From Flavobacterium sediminilitoris (GTDB lineage Bacteria; Bacteroidota; Bacteroidia; Flavobacteriales; Flavobacteriaceae), in contig NZ_CP090145.1 of assembly GCF_023008245.1 (NCBI RefSeq), positions 1,116,001 to 1,180,000 on the forward strand: 64,000 nucleotides of DNA, written 5' to 3'. The notes below the pieces were generated by a model. It saw only the letters and a list, made by a program, of their open reading frames with translations. It did no database searches and had not been told where the DNA came from. The stretch's first letter is position 1; each line of letters begins with the position of its first letter. Both the position numbers and the translations under genes were made by a program. Of this stretch, positions 51,269-60,961 are shown one piece after another.

Positions 51269-52585
51269 ATGCTAAATAGTGTAGTTCGATTTTTAAAAAG
51301 CCAAGAGAAATTTAATTTTCTAGTTATTTTTTTAGCCATTTCCGGTTTTTTACCGATTCCAGCAAGTAATATAGCCGTTTTAATAGGATTTATATATACG
51401 GTTATTTTTTTTAAAAAACCTATTATTTGGAATACGCTTTTAGCATTACCTATTTTATTGTTTTTTTGGATTGTAACGTCTTTTTTTTGGAGTATGCAAC
51501 CAATGTTAACGTTGTATTCAATACCTAGAACCGTTTTTTTATTGGTTATTCCTCTGTTGTTTTTAGCAATCAAGTTTGATACTACCCATGTAAAAGAATC
51601 CGTTCTAAAAACGTACTCATACCTAGCGGTAGTTGTTTCAATGGCTTTTTTGATAAGAGCTATAATACGATTTTTTGTTTATAAAAACAGCTCTGTTTTC
51701 TTTAATCATGGCAACTATATTTCCGATATGGGATTGGTGCCTAAAAACTTAAATGCAGTTCATGTATCCGCTTTTGTGGCAATTGCTTTTTTCTATTTTT
51801 TGACAACTAAAAAGAAAGGAATTTATAATTGGCTGTGTGTTTTTATTTTAGCGGTATTTTTGGTTTTACTTTCATCTAGTATTGTATTGTTTACATGCTT
51901 GTTTTTATTGCTTTTATACTTTTTTTTCTTTTCGAAAAGCGCAAACAGAATGCGATTACGAAATAGTGTGCTAGTATTGATTTTAGCTTTGATTTTAGGC
52001 TTTTATAAGCAAACAAAGGATTATATTAACGAAGAATTTAAAACGAATACTGAAAAAGTAATTGGACATAATGTAATTCCAGAGTTGTCAAAAACAAACC
52101 ATAAAGTGACTCTTTATGAAGCTTGGAATAATGAGCAGTTTAGTCCAAATGATTTTTTTCCAGCTTTGGCTTTTCGTATATATCAATTTCGAATGTGTTT
52201 GGAGATCATAAAAGAAGAAAAAGCATTTTGGGAAGGACTCGGCTTTAATGCATCCCAAATAAAATTAGAAGAAAAAGGAATAAAGTACAATGTGTTTTTG
52301 GGAGATACAATTAACGAAGGGTATCAAAAAAAGAATTTTCACAATCAATATGTGCAAGTCTTTGTCGAATTAGGGTTTATAGGCTTTACTCATTTAATGT
52401 TGCTTTTGTTTTTTTCATTGAAAAAAGCGTTACAATCAAAAGATTTTATACATATTGCTTTTACAATTCTAATGATAAGCTTATTTTTGACCGAATCATT
52501 TTTGTGGCGTCAAAGAGGAGTGGTATTTTTTACTGTTTTTTATTGTCTTTTTATGACGCAACCTAAATTAACAACAACAAAATGA
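51269..52585 (+). CDS. Second O-antigen ligase/polymerase family protein
   Basis: A 438-residue polytopic protein. [23 protein letters not shown] (H-N-Q-Y-x-x-x-x-x-x-x-G) is the ligase-domain segment, and the N-terminal helices ([32 protein letters not shown]) match the family. It overlaps the downstream decarboxylase start by 4 bp (ATGA). It is the second copy of this family in the window. Confidence 0.85.
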   Translation: MLNSVVRFLKSQEKFNFLVIFLAISGFLPIPASNIAVLIGFIYTVIFFKKPIIWNTLLALPILLFFWIVTSFFWSMQPMLTLYSIPRTVFLLVIPLLFLAIKFDTTHVKESVLKTYSYLAVVVSMAFLIRAIIRFFVYKNSSVFFNHGNYISDMGLVPKNLNAVHVSAFVAIAFFYFLTTKKKGIYNWLCVFILAVFLVLLSSSIVLFTCLFLLLLYFFFFSKSANRMRLRNSVLVLILALILGFYKQTKDYINEEFKTNTEKVIGHNVIPELSKTNHKVTLYEAWNNEQFSPNDFFPALAFRIYQFRMCLEIIKEEKAFWEGLGFNASQIKLEEKGIKYNVFLGDTINEGYQKKNFHNQYVQVFVELGFIGFTHLMLLLFFSLKKALQSKDFIHIAFTILMISLFLTESFLWRQRGVVFFTVFYCLFMTQPKLTTTK

Positions 52586-53565
52586 AACGTATCTTAATAA
52601 CAGGAGCAGCGGGGTTTTTAGGTTCTCACCTTTGTGATCGATTTTTAGCAGAAGGTTATTTTGTAATTGGAATGGACAACCTGATTACAGGTGATTTGAA
52701 AAATATTGAGCATTTATTTAAAGAGCAAAACTTCGAGTTTTACCACCATGATATTACCAAATTTGTACACGTTCCTGGAAAGTTAGATTATATTTTACAT
52801 TTTGCTTCGCCAGCAAGTCCTATTGATTATTTAAAAATACCCATTCAAACCTTAAAAGTAGGTTCTTTGGGGACACACAATTTATTGGGATTAGCTCGAG
52901 TAAAAAAAGCAAGAATATTGATAGCTTCTACCTCAGAAATTTATGGAGATCCTTTAATTCATCCACAACCAGAAGAATATTATGGAAATGTAAATACTAT
53001 TGGTCCACGTGGAGTTTATGATGAAGCTAAACGCTTTCAAGAGTCCATTACAATGGCTTATCATACTTTTCATGGAGTTGAAACTCGTATATTGAGGATT
53101 TTTAACACTTATGGACCTAGAATGCGATTAAACGATGGTCGTGTAATTCCTGCGTTTATAGGTCAAGCTTTAAGAGGAGAAGATTTAACAGTTTTTGGAG
53201 ATGGAAGTCAAACAAGATCATTTTGTTATGTAGATGATCAAGTTGAAGGTATTTGGAGGTTATTACATTCGGATTATCATTTACCAATAAATATTGGAAA
53301 TCCAGATGAGATTACTATTAAAGATTTTGCAGAAGAAATAATTAAGTTGACAGGTACGACTCAAAAGATTATTTATAAAGACTTACCTATGAATGATCCT
53401 TTACAAAGACAACCAGACATTACAAAAGCTAAAGAAATTTTAAATTGGGAACCTAAAGTTGGAAGAGCAGAAGGAATGAAAATTACTTATGATTATTTTA
53501 GATCACTTTCTACTGAAGAGTTAGTAAAAGAAGAACATAAAGATTTCACTAAATACATTTATTAA
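52582..53565 (+). CDS. UDP-glucuronate decarboxylase (UDP-xylose synthase)
   Basis: A 327-residue SDR enzyme that makes UDP-xylose from UDP-glucuronate. [15 protein letters not shown] is the dinucleotide-binding motif, [16 protein letters not shown] the family-specific loop, and [11 protein letters not shown] the catalytic Y-x-x-x-K segment. [19 protein letters not shown] and [15 protein letters not shown] are also characteristic of UXS. UDP-glucose dehydrogenase, needed upstream, is not in this window. UDP-xylose would be a plausible repeat-unit precursor. It overlaps the ligase gene by 4 bp and precedes the WcaJ-like gene by 2 bp. Confidence 0.93.
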   Translation: MKRILITGAAGFLGSHLCDRFLAEGYFVIGMDNLITGDLKNIEHLFKEQNFEFYHHDITKFVHVPGKLDYILHFASPASPIDYLKIPIQTLKVGSLGTHNLLGLARVKKARILIASTSEIYGDPLIHPQPEEYYGNVNTIGPRGVYDEAKRFQESITMAYHTFHGVETRILRIFNTYGPRMRLNDGRVIPAFIGQALRGEDLTVFGDGSQTRSFCYVDDQVEGIWRLLHSDYHLPINIGNPDEITIKDFAEEIIKLTGTTQKIIYKDLPMNDPLQRQPDITKAKEILNWEPKVGRAEGMKITYDYFRSLSTEELVKEEHKDFTKYIY

Positions 53566-53567
53566 TT

Positions 53568-54917
53568 TTGTCACCAAAAACAGGTAGGTATTCAGGTTAT
53601 ATAAGACCTTTTTTGTATGTAATTGATGTTTTAATTATCAATTTGCTAGTTCCTTTCTTTTTACCAAGTATAAATAGTACTAATTTTCATCTATTTCTTA
53701 CTTTATTTTGGCTGATTATAGCATGGAATGTAGCTTTTTACGAAGTTTTTCGTTTTACGAAGATTATCCAAATTTTAGGTAAAATTATTAAACAATATAT
53801 TTTATTTTTAATTTTTGGGTTTGCTTATTTAGGATATTTTTATAAATTCTCAAGACCATCACAAATGGTTTTATATATAACTATATCAATAGTTATTATT
53901 GCATTAATAAAATTTTCTGTTTTTTTTCTATTAAAGAAGTTTAGGGTAGCTTTTGGAGGTAATTTTAGGAGAGTGGTTATTATTGGAAATGGTAAGAGAG
54001 TAAATCAATTAATTGATTTTTTTAATAAAAATATTGATTATGGTTATAAATTAGAATTTGTTTTTGATTTTAAAAACCAAAAACAAAGAGAGTTTAAAGA
54101 AGTTTTTAATTTTATTTTAGAAGAAAAAATTGACGAAATATATTGTTCTTTATCAAGTTTAAGTAATAATGAAATTAATCAAATCGTTGATTTTTGTGAT
54201 AACAACTTAAAGAAGATTAAATTTTTACCGGATAGTAAGGATATTTTGTCTAGAAATTTAATTTTAGATTACTATGGCTATATACCAATTATTTCATTAA
54301 GGAATATTCCACTAGATCAACCAACTAATAAAATAATAAAAAGAATTTTCGATATTTTATTCTCGATATTTATTATTTTAGGTCTATTATCGTGGCTAAT
54401 GCCTCTGTTAGCAGTATTAATAAAAATAGAGTCTAAAGGACCTGTGTTTTTTAAACAGAAAAGAAATGGTCTTAATTATGAAGAGTTTTATTGCTATAAA
54501 TTTCGTTCTATGCGATTAAACCCATTGGCAGATTTAGAACAGGTTCAAAAAAACGATCCAAGAGTAACTAAAATTGGAGCTTTTATTCGCAGAACAAGTA
54601 TTGATGAATTACCACAATTTTTTAATGTATTTTTAGGGAATATGTCTGTTGTCGGTCCAAGACCTCATATGGTTAGTCATACCGAAATGTATGCGAAAAG
54701 TGTAGATAAATTTATGGTAAGGCATTTTATCAAACCAGGGATTACAGGTTTAGCGCAAACTAATGGGTTCAGAGGGGAAGTTGAAAATGACAGAGATATT
54801 AGAAATAGAGTGAAATATGATATTTTCTATCTTGAAAATTGGTCATTACTTCTAGATTTGAAGATTGTTATTCTTACAGTATTAAATGCCATTAGAGGAG
54901 ATAAAAAAGCATATTAA
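53568..54917 (+). CDS. Undecaprenyl-phosphate sugar phosphotransferase (WcaJ-like initiating transferase)
   Basis: A 449-residue polyprenol-phosphate hexose-1-phosphate transferase that starts repeat-unit assembly. Start is TTG at 53568 ([23 protein letters not shown]). Four to five N-terminal helices precede a CoA-binding-like Rossmann domain, and the catalytic C-terminal domain has a further helix. KFRSMRLNP and [28 protein letters not shown] are the signature of the family. The UXS stop is 2 bp upstream, and the GT2 gene start overlaps the stop (TAATG). Confidence 0.93.
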   Translation: MSPKTGRYSGYIRPFLYVIDVLIINLLVPFFLPSINSTNFHLFLTLFWLIIAWNVAFYEVFRFTKIIQILGKIIKQYILFLIFGFAYLGYFYKFSRPSQMVLYITISIVIIALIKFSVFFLLKKFRVAFGGNFRRVVIIGNGKRVNQLIDFFNKNIDYGYKLEFVFDFKNQKQREFKEVFNFILEEKIDEIYCSLSSLSNNEINQIVDFCDNNLKKIKFLPDSKDILSRNLILDYYGYIPIISLRNIPLDQPTNKIIKRIFDILFSIFIILGLLSWLMPLLAVLIKIESKGPVFFKQKRNGLNYEEFYCYKFRSMRLNPLADLEQVQKNDPRVTKIGAFIRRTSIDELPQFFNVFLGNMSVVGPRPHMVSHTEMYAKSVDKFMVRHFIKPGITGLAQTNGFRGEVENDRDIRNRVKYDIFYLENWSLLLDLKIVILTVLNAIRGDKKAY

Positions 54918-55669
54918 TGAATGAATTGGTATCCATAATAACTCCAACCTTTAATTCAGCTAAATTTATAGATGAAACTATTCAATCAGTTAGAAATCAA
55001 ACCTATACTAATTGGGAAATGATTATTGTTGATGACGGTTCTACAGATAATACAGAAGAAATAATTTCACTTGTAGTTAAAAAGGATAATCGAATTAGAT
55101 TTTATAAATTAGATAAAAACTCAGGTGCTGCTGTAGCTAGAAATAGAGGAATAGAAGATGCTAAAGGGCAATATTTAACTTTTATTGATGCAGATGATAT
55201 TTGGTTTCCAGATTTTATTAAAAATAGTGTAAAGACAATAAAAGAAACAAAAATCTCTTTTGTGTTTTCTTCTTATAAAAGAGCAAATGAAGAATTAGAG
55301 TTTATATATTCTGATTTTATTGTTCCTAAAAAAGCTACATATACTGATATTTTGAAATCCAATTCCATTAGTTGTTTGACAGCATTCGTAGATATAAAAA
55401 GGCTAGGAAAAAAATTCATGCCATTAATTAGAAAACGTCAGGATATGGGATTATGGTTACAATATTTAAAAGCAACTCCTTATGCTTATGGTATTCAAGA
55501 AACACAGGCAATTTACCGTATTCGCAAAAACTCCCTTTCTAGAAAAAAAGCAGATTTAATAAAATACCAATGGCAGTTTTATAGAGAAGTTGAAAATCTA
55601 AACTTTTTACAATCAGTATATTATATGTTGCATTGGATGTATAGAGGTTTTATGAAATATAGGAATTAA
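54917..55669 (+). CDS. Family 2 glycosyltransferase
   Basis: A 250-residue GT-A enzyme. ITPTFNSAKFIDETIQSVRNQTYTNWEMIIVDDGSTDNTEEI is the standard nucleotide-sugar start, and IDADDIW holds the D-x-D metal site. RKRQDMGLWLQYLKATPYAYGI has the E/D-D-x-x-L-type acceptor region (here QDMGLW). It adds a sugar to the lipid-linked repeat unit. The stop overlaps the convergent CapK-like gene by 4 bp. Confidence 0.9.
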   Translation: MNELVSIITPTFNSAKFIDETIQSVRNQTYTNWEMIIVDDGSTDNTEEIISLVVKKDNRIRFYKLDKNSGAAVARNRGIEDAKGQYLTFIDADDIWFPDFIKNSVKTIKETKISFVFSSYKRANEELEFIYSDFIVPKKATYTDILKSNSISCLTAFVDIKRLGKKFMPLIRKRQDMGLWLQYLKATPYAYGIQETQAIYRIRKNSLSRKKADLIKYQWQFYREVENLNFLQSVYYMLHWMYRGFMKYRN

Positions 55670-56976
55670 AGTAAAGATTCAAATTGTTTTAATTTTCCTC
55701 TTGCAGTTCGTTTTAAAACGTCTTTTCGATTGTACGTAAAATGCAATCCAGATTCTAAATATGTAGCAATTGCTTTTTCAATTTTTTGAATTTGTAGTGA
55801 AGTTAATTTAGTAGAACTAACATAATCTATTTCAAAGGTGTCTAGTTTAGTTTGACGAATAATAAATTCTTTTACATTTCCATCATCTTCAATGATACTT
55901 TTGGTAACATAGTAAAAAGTTAAACCAGGAGACTTTTTTCCACTTGGGAGAATAGCAATATCACTTGTGCGTCCTATTAATTTTTTTAAAATTGGCATTT
56001 TCGAAGTGCTGGCCTCATCTAAAATTCCAATATCACCTATTTCATAGCGAATAAAAGGATGTGCTTTGTTAAATAAAGATGTAATAACTATTTTCCCTTC
56101 TGTACCATTTGCAACTGGTTGATTGTTTTCATCTAATATCTCTACAAATAAGGTTTCACTGTTCACTTGCCATTCTCCTTGAGGATTTTGAAATGCAATC
56201 AAATCCAATTCTGAAGCTCCGTATTCATTTACAATGGGAACACCTAAATATTTTTCTAATAGTATTTTATCTTCTTCAAATAACATTTCAGAGGTTACCA
56301 TACAAACTTTTAATGTTGGACAAACATCAGTTAAAACAATGTTTTTCTTTTTAAGATATTTTCCAAATAAGACAATCGAACTAGTATAGCCATTGATGTA
56401 ATCAAACTTTTTTTCTTGAAATTTTTGAAGAATTTTAGCTAAGACGACATCTGATAGATCGAAAATAGGGAAACGATATCGCTTACTTAAAATATCTTTT
56501 AATCTTTCTTTTCTATATCCTAAGAAATCTAAAGGGATTCCATAAAAACGAGCTTGATAAGACGAATTGAAATTAATATTATACCACCCAAACCTATAGA
56601 TAATTGAAGCCCAGGTTATAGCATGAGCTTCTTTGTCTTTTGCAAAAATGAATGGATCACCACTAGACCCAGATGTTTTATTTATAAAAACAGTTTTTTT
56701 TATATAGTCTTTCGATAATCTTTCGTGTAATGGTTTTTGTAAATCATTTTTAGTAATAACAGGTAAGTCATTCCAATTTTTAAACGTATTAGTTCCAACA
56801 AGATTTTGATAGAAAGAGTTATTTTTTAAGTGATAAACAGCAATTTCTCTTTTTTTATTTTCAATATATCCTTGATAATTTTCAGCAGGAATTTTTAAAA
56901 TTTTATTTAGTTCAATTCTAGCTTTTTCAATAGGAAAGCCATTTAGTTTCAAAGTAAGATTAAATAAATTGAACAT
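55666..56976 (-). CDS. PaaK/CapK-like adenylate-forming ligase
   Basis: A 436-residue protein of the phenylacetate-CoA ligase family. KTSGSSGDPFIFAKDKEA is the P-loop-like motif A3, VNEYGASELDLIAFQNPQGEW motif A5, and LIGRTSDIAILPSGKKS a conserved hinge-type segment. In polysaccharide loci such proteins are called CapK and probably activate an acyl or amino acid group for attachment to the polymer. It is convergent with the GT2 gene (4-bp overlap). Substrate unknown. Confidence 0.85.
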   Translation of the reverse strand: MFNLFNLTLKLNGFPIEKARIELNKILKIPAENYQGYIENKKREIAVYHLKNNSFYQNLVGTNTFKNWNDLPVITKNDLQKPLHERLSKDYIKKTVFINKTSGSSGDPFIFAKDKEAHAITWASIIYRFGWYNINFNSSYQARFYGIPLDFLGYRKERLKDILSKRYRFPIFDLSDVVLAKILQKFQEKKFDYINGYTSSIVLFGKYLKKKNIVLTDVCPTLKVCMVTSEMLFEEDKILLEKYLGVPIVNEYGASELDLIAFQNPQGEWQVNSETLFVEILDENNQPVANGTEGKIVITSLFNKAHPFIRYEIGDIGILDEASTSKMPILKKLIGRTSDIAILPSGKKSPGLTFYYVTKSIIEDDGNVKEFIIRQTKLDTFEIDYVSSTKLTSLQIQKIEKAIATYLESGLHFTYNRKDVLKRTARGKLKQFESLL

Positions 56977-57058
56977 ATCAGAAATTTAATTTCAAAAATA
57001 TAAAAAGCAGAATCGATAAACTATTCTATTGAAACTTTTTTTTCTATTGAAAACGAAG

Positions 57059-57066
57059 TATTTTTG
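57059..57066 (+). promoter_or_regulatory. -7 promoter element of purD
   Basis: TATTTTTG matches TAnnTTTG and lies 52 nt before the ATG at 57119. Confidence 0.55.
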
Positions 57067-57118
57067 CGAAATACTAAATAGAATCTGAATCGTATTCGGA
57101 TAAAAACAACACAACACA

Positions 57119-58390
57119 ATGAAAATTTTATTATTAGGTTCTGGTGGACGTGAACATGCTTTAGCTTGGAAAATGCTTCAAAGCACAAAATGTTCTTCTT
57201 TATTTGTAGCTCCTGGAAATGCAGGAACAGCTTCAATAGCAACAAATATTAATATTAATCCAAATAATTTTGATGAAGTAAAGGAATTTGTTTTATCTGA
57301 AAAAATTGAAATGGTTGTTGTAGGTCCTGAAGATCCATTAGTAAAAGGAATTTATAATTATTTTAAAGAAGATAATTTATTAGAAAACATTTCAGTAATT
57401 GGACCATCAAAAATAGGAGCTCAACTTGAAGGAAGTAAAGAATTTGCAAAAGAGTTTTTAGTAAAACATAATATCCCAACAGCAAAATATGATAGTTTTA
57501 CCGCTGAAACAGTTGAAAAAGGATGTTTGTTTTTAGAAACATTACAAGCACCTTATGTTTTAAAAGCGGACGGATTAGCAGCAGGGAAAGGAGTTTTAAT
57601 TCTTCAAGATTTAGAAGAAGCTAAAAGAGAATTAAGGAGTATGTTAGTTGATGCAAAATTTGGACAAGCATCTTCAAAGGTAGTTATTGAGGAATTTTTA
57701 GATGGAATTGAATTAAGTTGCTTTGTATTAACAGATGGAAAGTCGTATAAAATTCTTCCAACGGCTAAAGATTATAAAAGAATAGGAGAAGGTGATACAG
57801 GTTTAAATACGGGTGGAATGGGAGCTGTTTCCCCAGTTCCATTTGCAGACAAAGTACTTTTAGATAAAATTGAAAATAGAATTGTAAAACCTACAATTGA
57901 AGGATTACAAAAAGATAATATTGAATATAAAGGTTTTGTTTTTATAGGTCTTATTAATGTAAAAGGAGAGCCTATGGTTATTGAATATAATGTTAGAATG
58001 GGTGACCCAGAAACAGAAGTTGTAATGCCAAGATTAAAAAGTGATTTAGTTGAAATTTTTGAAGCTATTTCGAAACAAGAATTAGATAAGATAAGTCTAG
58101 AAATAGATGAAAGAGCCGTAACAACAATTATGGTGGTTTCTGGTGGATATCCTGAAGATTATGAAAAAGGAAAAGAAATTACAGGAATAGAAACAATTAC
58201 GGATTCTATTGTTTTTCATGCAGGAACAAAATTAGAAAATGAAAAAGTGCTAACAAACGGAGGAAGAGTTATTGCGGTTACATCTTATGGAGATAATTAC
58301 GAAGAAGCCATAAAAAAATCTTATCAAAGTATAGCTAAACTACAATTTGATAAGATGTATTATCGTAAAGATATTGGTTTTGATCTATAA
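57119..58390 (+). CDS. purD: Phosphoribosylamine--glycine ligase
   Basis: Second step of purine synthesis: joins phosphoribosylamine and glycine using ATP. 423 residues, ATP-grasp fold. N-terminal LGSGGREHALAWKM is exact, GPEDPLVKGI, YVLKADGLAAGKGV and NTGGMGAVSPVP follow, and the metal-binding loop IEYNVRMGDPETEVVMPRL is complete. The gene stands alone; a hairpin follows the stop. Confidence 0.97.
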   Translation: MKILLLGSGGREHALAWKMLQSTKCSSLFVAPGNAGTASIATNININPNNFDEVKEFVLSEKIEMVVVGPEDPLVKGIYNYFKEDNLLENISVIGPSKIGAQLEGSKEFAKEFLVKHNIPTAKYDSFTAETVEKGCLFLETLQAPYVLKADGLAAGKGVLILQDLEEAKRELRSMLVDAKFGQASSKVVIEEFLDGIELSCFVLTDGKSYKILPTAKDYKRIGEGDTGLNTGGMGAVSPVPFADKVLLDKIENRIVKPTIEGLQKDNIEYKGFVFIGLINVKGEPMVIEYNVRMGDPETEVVMPRLKSDLVEIFEAISKQELDKISLEIDERAVTTIMVVSGGYPEDYEKGKEITGIETITDSIVFHAGTKLENEKVLTNGGRVIAVTSYGDNYEEAIKKSYQSIAKLQFDKMYYRKDIGFDL

Positions 58391-58395
58391 ATAAA

Positions 58396-58420
58396 GTTCC
58401 TCTTAATTGAGGAATTTTTA
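58396..58420. terminator. Terminator between convergent purD and DUF6341
   Basis: TTCCTC (58397-58402) pairs with GAGGAA (58409-58414), loop TTAATT, followed by T5. It is short but well placed for purD. Confidence 0.7.
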
Positions 58421-58648
58421 TTTTAAGAATGAATGAGCTGTTGTATCTTGCTCATCTTCATTGTTAGCTTTGAATATATTTAATTGTTTAATCCAATATA
58501 CCATAGCTCCACAACAAATTAAAATAAATATCCAATTTAACGTATTTGCTGCCCACCAGTTTGACAATTCTAATTTTCTTAATCCATCGAACGGAACAAA
58601 TAAAAAATCAACAAATAGTGATGCAATTCCTTCAAAAAATGATTTCAT
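58418..58648 (-). CDS. DUF6341 family small membrane protein
   Basis: A 76-residue protein with two hydrophobic segments (FEGIASLFVDFLFVPFDGLRKL and TLNWIFILICCGAMVYWIKQLNIF) and an acidic tail (NNEDEQDTTAHSFLK). The pattern and the neighbours purD, DUF6427 and upp match a conserved flavobacterial gene of unknown function. A -7 element at 58675-58682 gives it its own promoter, divergent from the DUF6427 gene. Confidence 0.8.
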   Translation of the reverse strand: MKSFFEGIASLFVDFLFVPFDGLRKLELSNWWAANTLNWIFILICCGAMVYWIKQLNIFKANNEDEQDTTAHSFLK

Positions 58649-58674
58649 TTTGATAAAGTATTATATTTACATCA

Positions 58675-58682
58675 CAAAAATA
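58675..58682 (-). promoter_or_regulatory. -7 promoter element of the DUF6341 gene
   Basis: On the minus strand this reads TATTTTTG, 26 nt before the ATG at 58648. Confidence 0.5.
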
Positions 58683-58694
58683 TAAAATATCCTG

Positions 58695-59621
58695 ATGATA
58701 GCAAGTGTTTTTAATAAAACAAGACCATTTAATTATGTAATTATTGGAACATTACTTTTAATAGCTTTTGTTTCGTACACATTTTCGCATTCCATATTTA
58801 AAGGATGGCAAGGCTTTTTATATGGAACTATGTATTTTGTTTCCATTGTAGCATCTTGTTTTCTAGTTAATTTTATTTCTCTAAAGAATACTTTAACAAG
58901 AAATGATAATTATGCTATTTTACTATTTTTCATTTTCTTATTATTCTTTCCTTCTATTTTTAAAAATAAAAATATATTAATTTCAAATTTTTTCCTGTTA
59001 CTTTCTTTAAGAAGATTAATTTCTCTGAAATCAATGAAAAGTACTCAAGAGAAGTTTTTTGATGCTTCATTTTGGATTTTTCTTTCTGCACTATTTCATT
59101 TTTGGAGCGCTCTATATATTGGATTAGTTTTTATATCTATAATTCTACACGGATCAAGAGATTATAAAAACTGGTTAATACCAGTTATAGCATTTTTGAG
59201 TGTAATAATATTGTTTTTCATGTTTAATTTCATGAATGATAATACTTTATTAGAGATTTTATTAAATAAAGCATATATCAGTTTTGATTTTACATATTTT
59301 GAAAATATATATCAAAATATTGCATTAGCTGTTTTTTCATCAATAGCGATATTGTTTTTTGTAAGCATGATAATGACAATTAATGCTACACCATTAAACA
59401 TGCAATCGTCATACAAGAAAATATTATTTTCATTTCTTTTAGGAGTAGGAATTTATATCCTTTCAGCAGATAAGAATAATAGTTGTTTAATATTTTGTTT
59501 GGCACCATTATCAATTATGGGAGCTAATTTCATTGAAAATTTAGAAAATAAAATTTTAAAAGAAGTAACATTGTACTCTCTCTTAGTTATAGGCTTATTT
59601 TTCTTTATAATGCAATTATAG
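58695..59621 (+). CDS. DUF6427 family polytopic membrane protein
   Basis: A 308-residue protein with about eight hydrophobic helices; FNKTRPFNYVIIGTLLLIAFVSYTFSH and FFDASFWIFLSALFHFWSALYIGLVFISIILHG are typical of DUF6427, a family common next to purD and upp in flavobacteria. No charged catalytic residues stand out. Function unknown. Its stop overlaps the convergent upp stop by 6 bp. Confidence 0.8.
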   Translation: MIASVFNKTRPFNYVIIGTLLLIAFVSYTFSHSIFKGWQGFLYGTMYFVSIVASCFLVNFISLKNTLTRNDNYAILLFFIFLLFFPSIFKNKNILISNFFLLLSLRRLISLKSMKSTQEKFFDASFWIFLSALFHFWSALYIGLVFISIILHGSRDYKNWLIPVIAFLSVIILFFMFNFMNDNTLLEILLNKAYISFDFTYFENIYQNIALAVFSSIAILFFVSMIMTINATPLNMQSSYKKILFSFLLGVGIYILSADKNNSCLIFCLAPLSIMGANFIENLENKILKEVTLYSLLVIGLFFFIMQL

Positions 59622-60269
59622 TTTAATTCCGTATGCTAAGTCTCCAGCGTCACCTAATCCAGGAATAATGTAATTTTTTTCGTTCAGTTTTTCATCAAGA
59701 GCGGCAACCCATAAATGGCAATTTTCAGGAAGATTATCTTGTAAATATTGAACACCTTCTGGAGCAGCAATTGCAACAGCAATGTGTATCTCCTTTGGCT
59801 TTTGTTCAGCGTTTAATTTTTCAAAAACAGCAACAATAGATTGGCCTGTTGCAAGCATTGGATCAATAAGAAGTAATGTCTTTCCTTCTAAATTTGGAGC
59901 AGCTTGATATTCTACTTTTATAATAAATTCATCATCATTATTAGGATGATGTCTGTAAGCAGAAACAAAACCATTATCAGCATTATCAAAAATGTTCATA
60001 AAACCAGTATGAAGCGCTAAACCAGCTCTCAAAATAGAACATAAAACAATTTTGTTTGTTATTTCAGTGGTTTCTTTTGTTCCAAGTGGCGTAATAACAG
60101 ATTTATCTTTATAGTCTAATACTTTACTTAATTCATAAGCCATTATTTCCCCTATTCGCTCTATATTTCTTCTAAAACGCATACTATCATTTTGAACTGA
60201 AACATCTCTAATTTGAGCTAAAAAATGATTTAAAATGCTGTTTTCTTCAGAAAGATAATGAATATACAT
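59616..60269 (-). CDS. upp: Uracil phosphoribosyltransferase
   Basis: Pyrimidine salvage: converts uracil and PRPP to UMP. 217 residues. RAGLALHTGFMNIFDNADNGFVSAYR is the uracil/dimer region, LLIDPMLATGQSIVAVF the PRPP-binding loop, and VAALDEKLNEKNYIIPGLGDAGDLAYG the C-terminal uracil-binding motif. It diverges from the DUF4254 gene. Confidence 0.97.
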   Translation of the reverse strand: MYIHYLSEENSILNHFLAQIRDVSVQNDSMRFRRNIERIGEIMAYELSKVLDYKDKSVITPLGTKETTEITNKIVLCSILRAGLALHTGFMNIFDNADNGFVSAYRHHPNNDDEFIIKVEYQAAPNLEGKTLLLIDPMLATGQSIVAVFEKLNAEQKPKEIHIAVAIAAPEGVQYLQDNLPENCHLWVAALDEKLNEKNYIIPGLGDAGDLAYGIKL

Positions 60270-60312
60270 AGGATTAGTTTTTAATTTTCAGGCTAAAAGT
60301 ACAAAAAAACGT

Positions 60313-60320
60313 TATTTTTG
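60313..60320 (+). promoter_or_regulatory. -7 promoter element of the DUF4254-GT9 pair
   Basis: TATTTTTG matches TAnnTTTG, 23 nt before the ATG at 60344. Confidence 0.55.
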
Positions 60321-60343
60321 TAGAAATTTTAAACAACTTAATC

Positions 60344-60949
60344 ATGTTTGCAGAATTTGCATTTCCAATATTTGAGCGTTCTATTAAAGAATATCACGTT
60401 ATTGACGACGTGTACCAACCTGTACAAAATCCTTATGAAAAAGGATCTATAGAACATTTGCTATTTGCAAAAAACTGGGTTGATACAGTACAATGGCATT
60501 ATGAAGATATCATTCGTGATCCACAAATTGATCCTATTGCAGCATTAGATTTAAAACGTAAAATAGATGCTTCTAACCAAGTGAGAACAGACATGGTAGA
60601 ATATATAGACAGTTATTTTCTTCAAAAATATGCAGATGTTCAAGTAAAACCAAACGCAAAAATAAATACAGAAAGTCCAGCGTGGGCAATTGATAGACTA
60701 TCTATTTTAGCTTTAAAAATTTATCACATGAGTGAAGAAGCAAATAGAGTAGAAGCTTCACCTGAACATAGAGCAAAATGTCAAGAAAAATTAAATGTCT
60801 TATTAGATCAAAAAAATGATATGTTTGCTTCTATTAGTCAATTAATTGAAGATATCGAAAATGGGGATAAATACATGAAAGTGTATAAACAAATGAAAAT
60901 GTACAACGACGAGGAATTAAACCCTGTATTGTATCAAAATAAAAAATAG
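60344..60949 (+). CDS. DUF4254 family protein
   Basis: A 201-residue helical cytoplasmic protein. EHLLFAKNWVDTVQWHYEDIIRDPQI, LKRKIDASNQVRTDMVEYID and SPAWAIDRLSILALKIYHM are characteristic of DUF4254, almost always encoded directly before a GT9 glycosyltransferase as here (12-bp gap). A link with lipopolysaccharide core synthesis is likely from that neighbourhood. The biochemical role is unknown. Confidence 0.9.
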   Translation: MFAEFAFPIFERSIKEYHVIDDVYQPVQNPYEKGSIEHLLFAKNWVDTVQWHYEDIIRDPQIDPIAALDLKRKIDASNQVRTDMVEYIDSYFLQKYADVQVKPNAKINTESPAWAIDRLSILALKIYHMSEEANRVEASPEHRAKCQEKLNVLLDQKNDMFASISQLIEDIENGDKYMKVYKQMKMYNDEELNPVLYQNKK

Positions 60950-60961
60950 TCATCAATTAAG

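Noticed and set aside
53001..53016. CACGTG palindrome TGGTCCACGTGGAGTT in the UDP-glucuronate decarboxylase gene, parS-like
   Set aside because: Outer bases deviate from the parS consensus on both arms, it lies inside conserved coding sequence ([10 protein letters not shown]), and it is far from the other sites.
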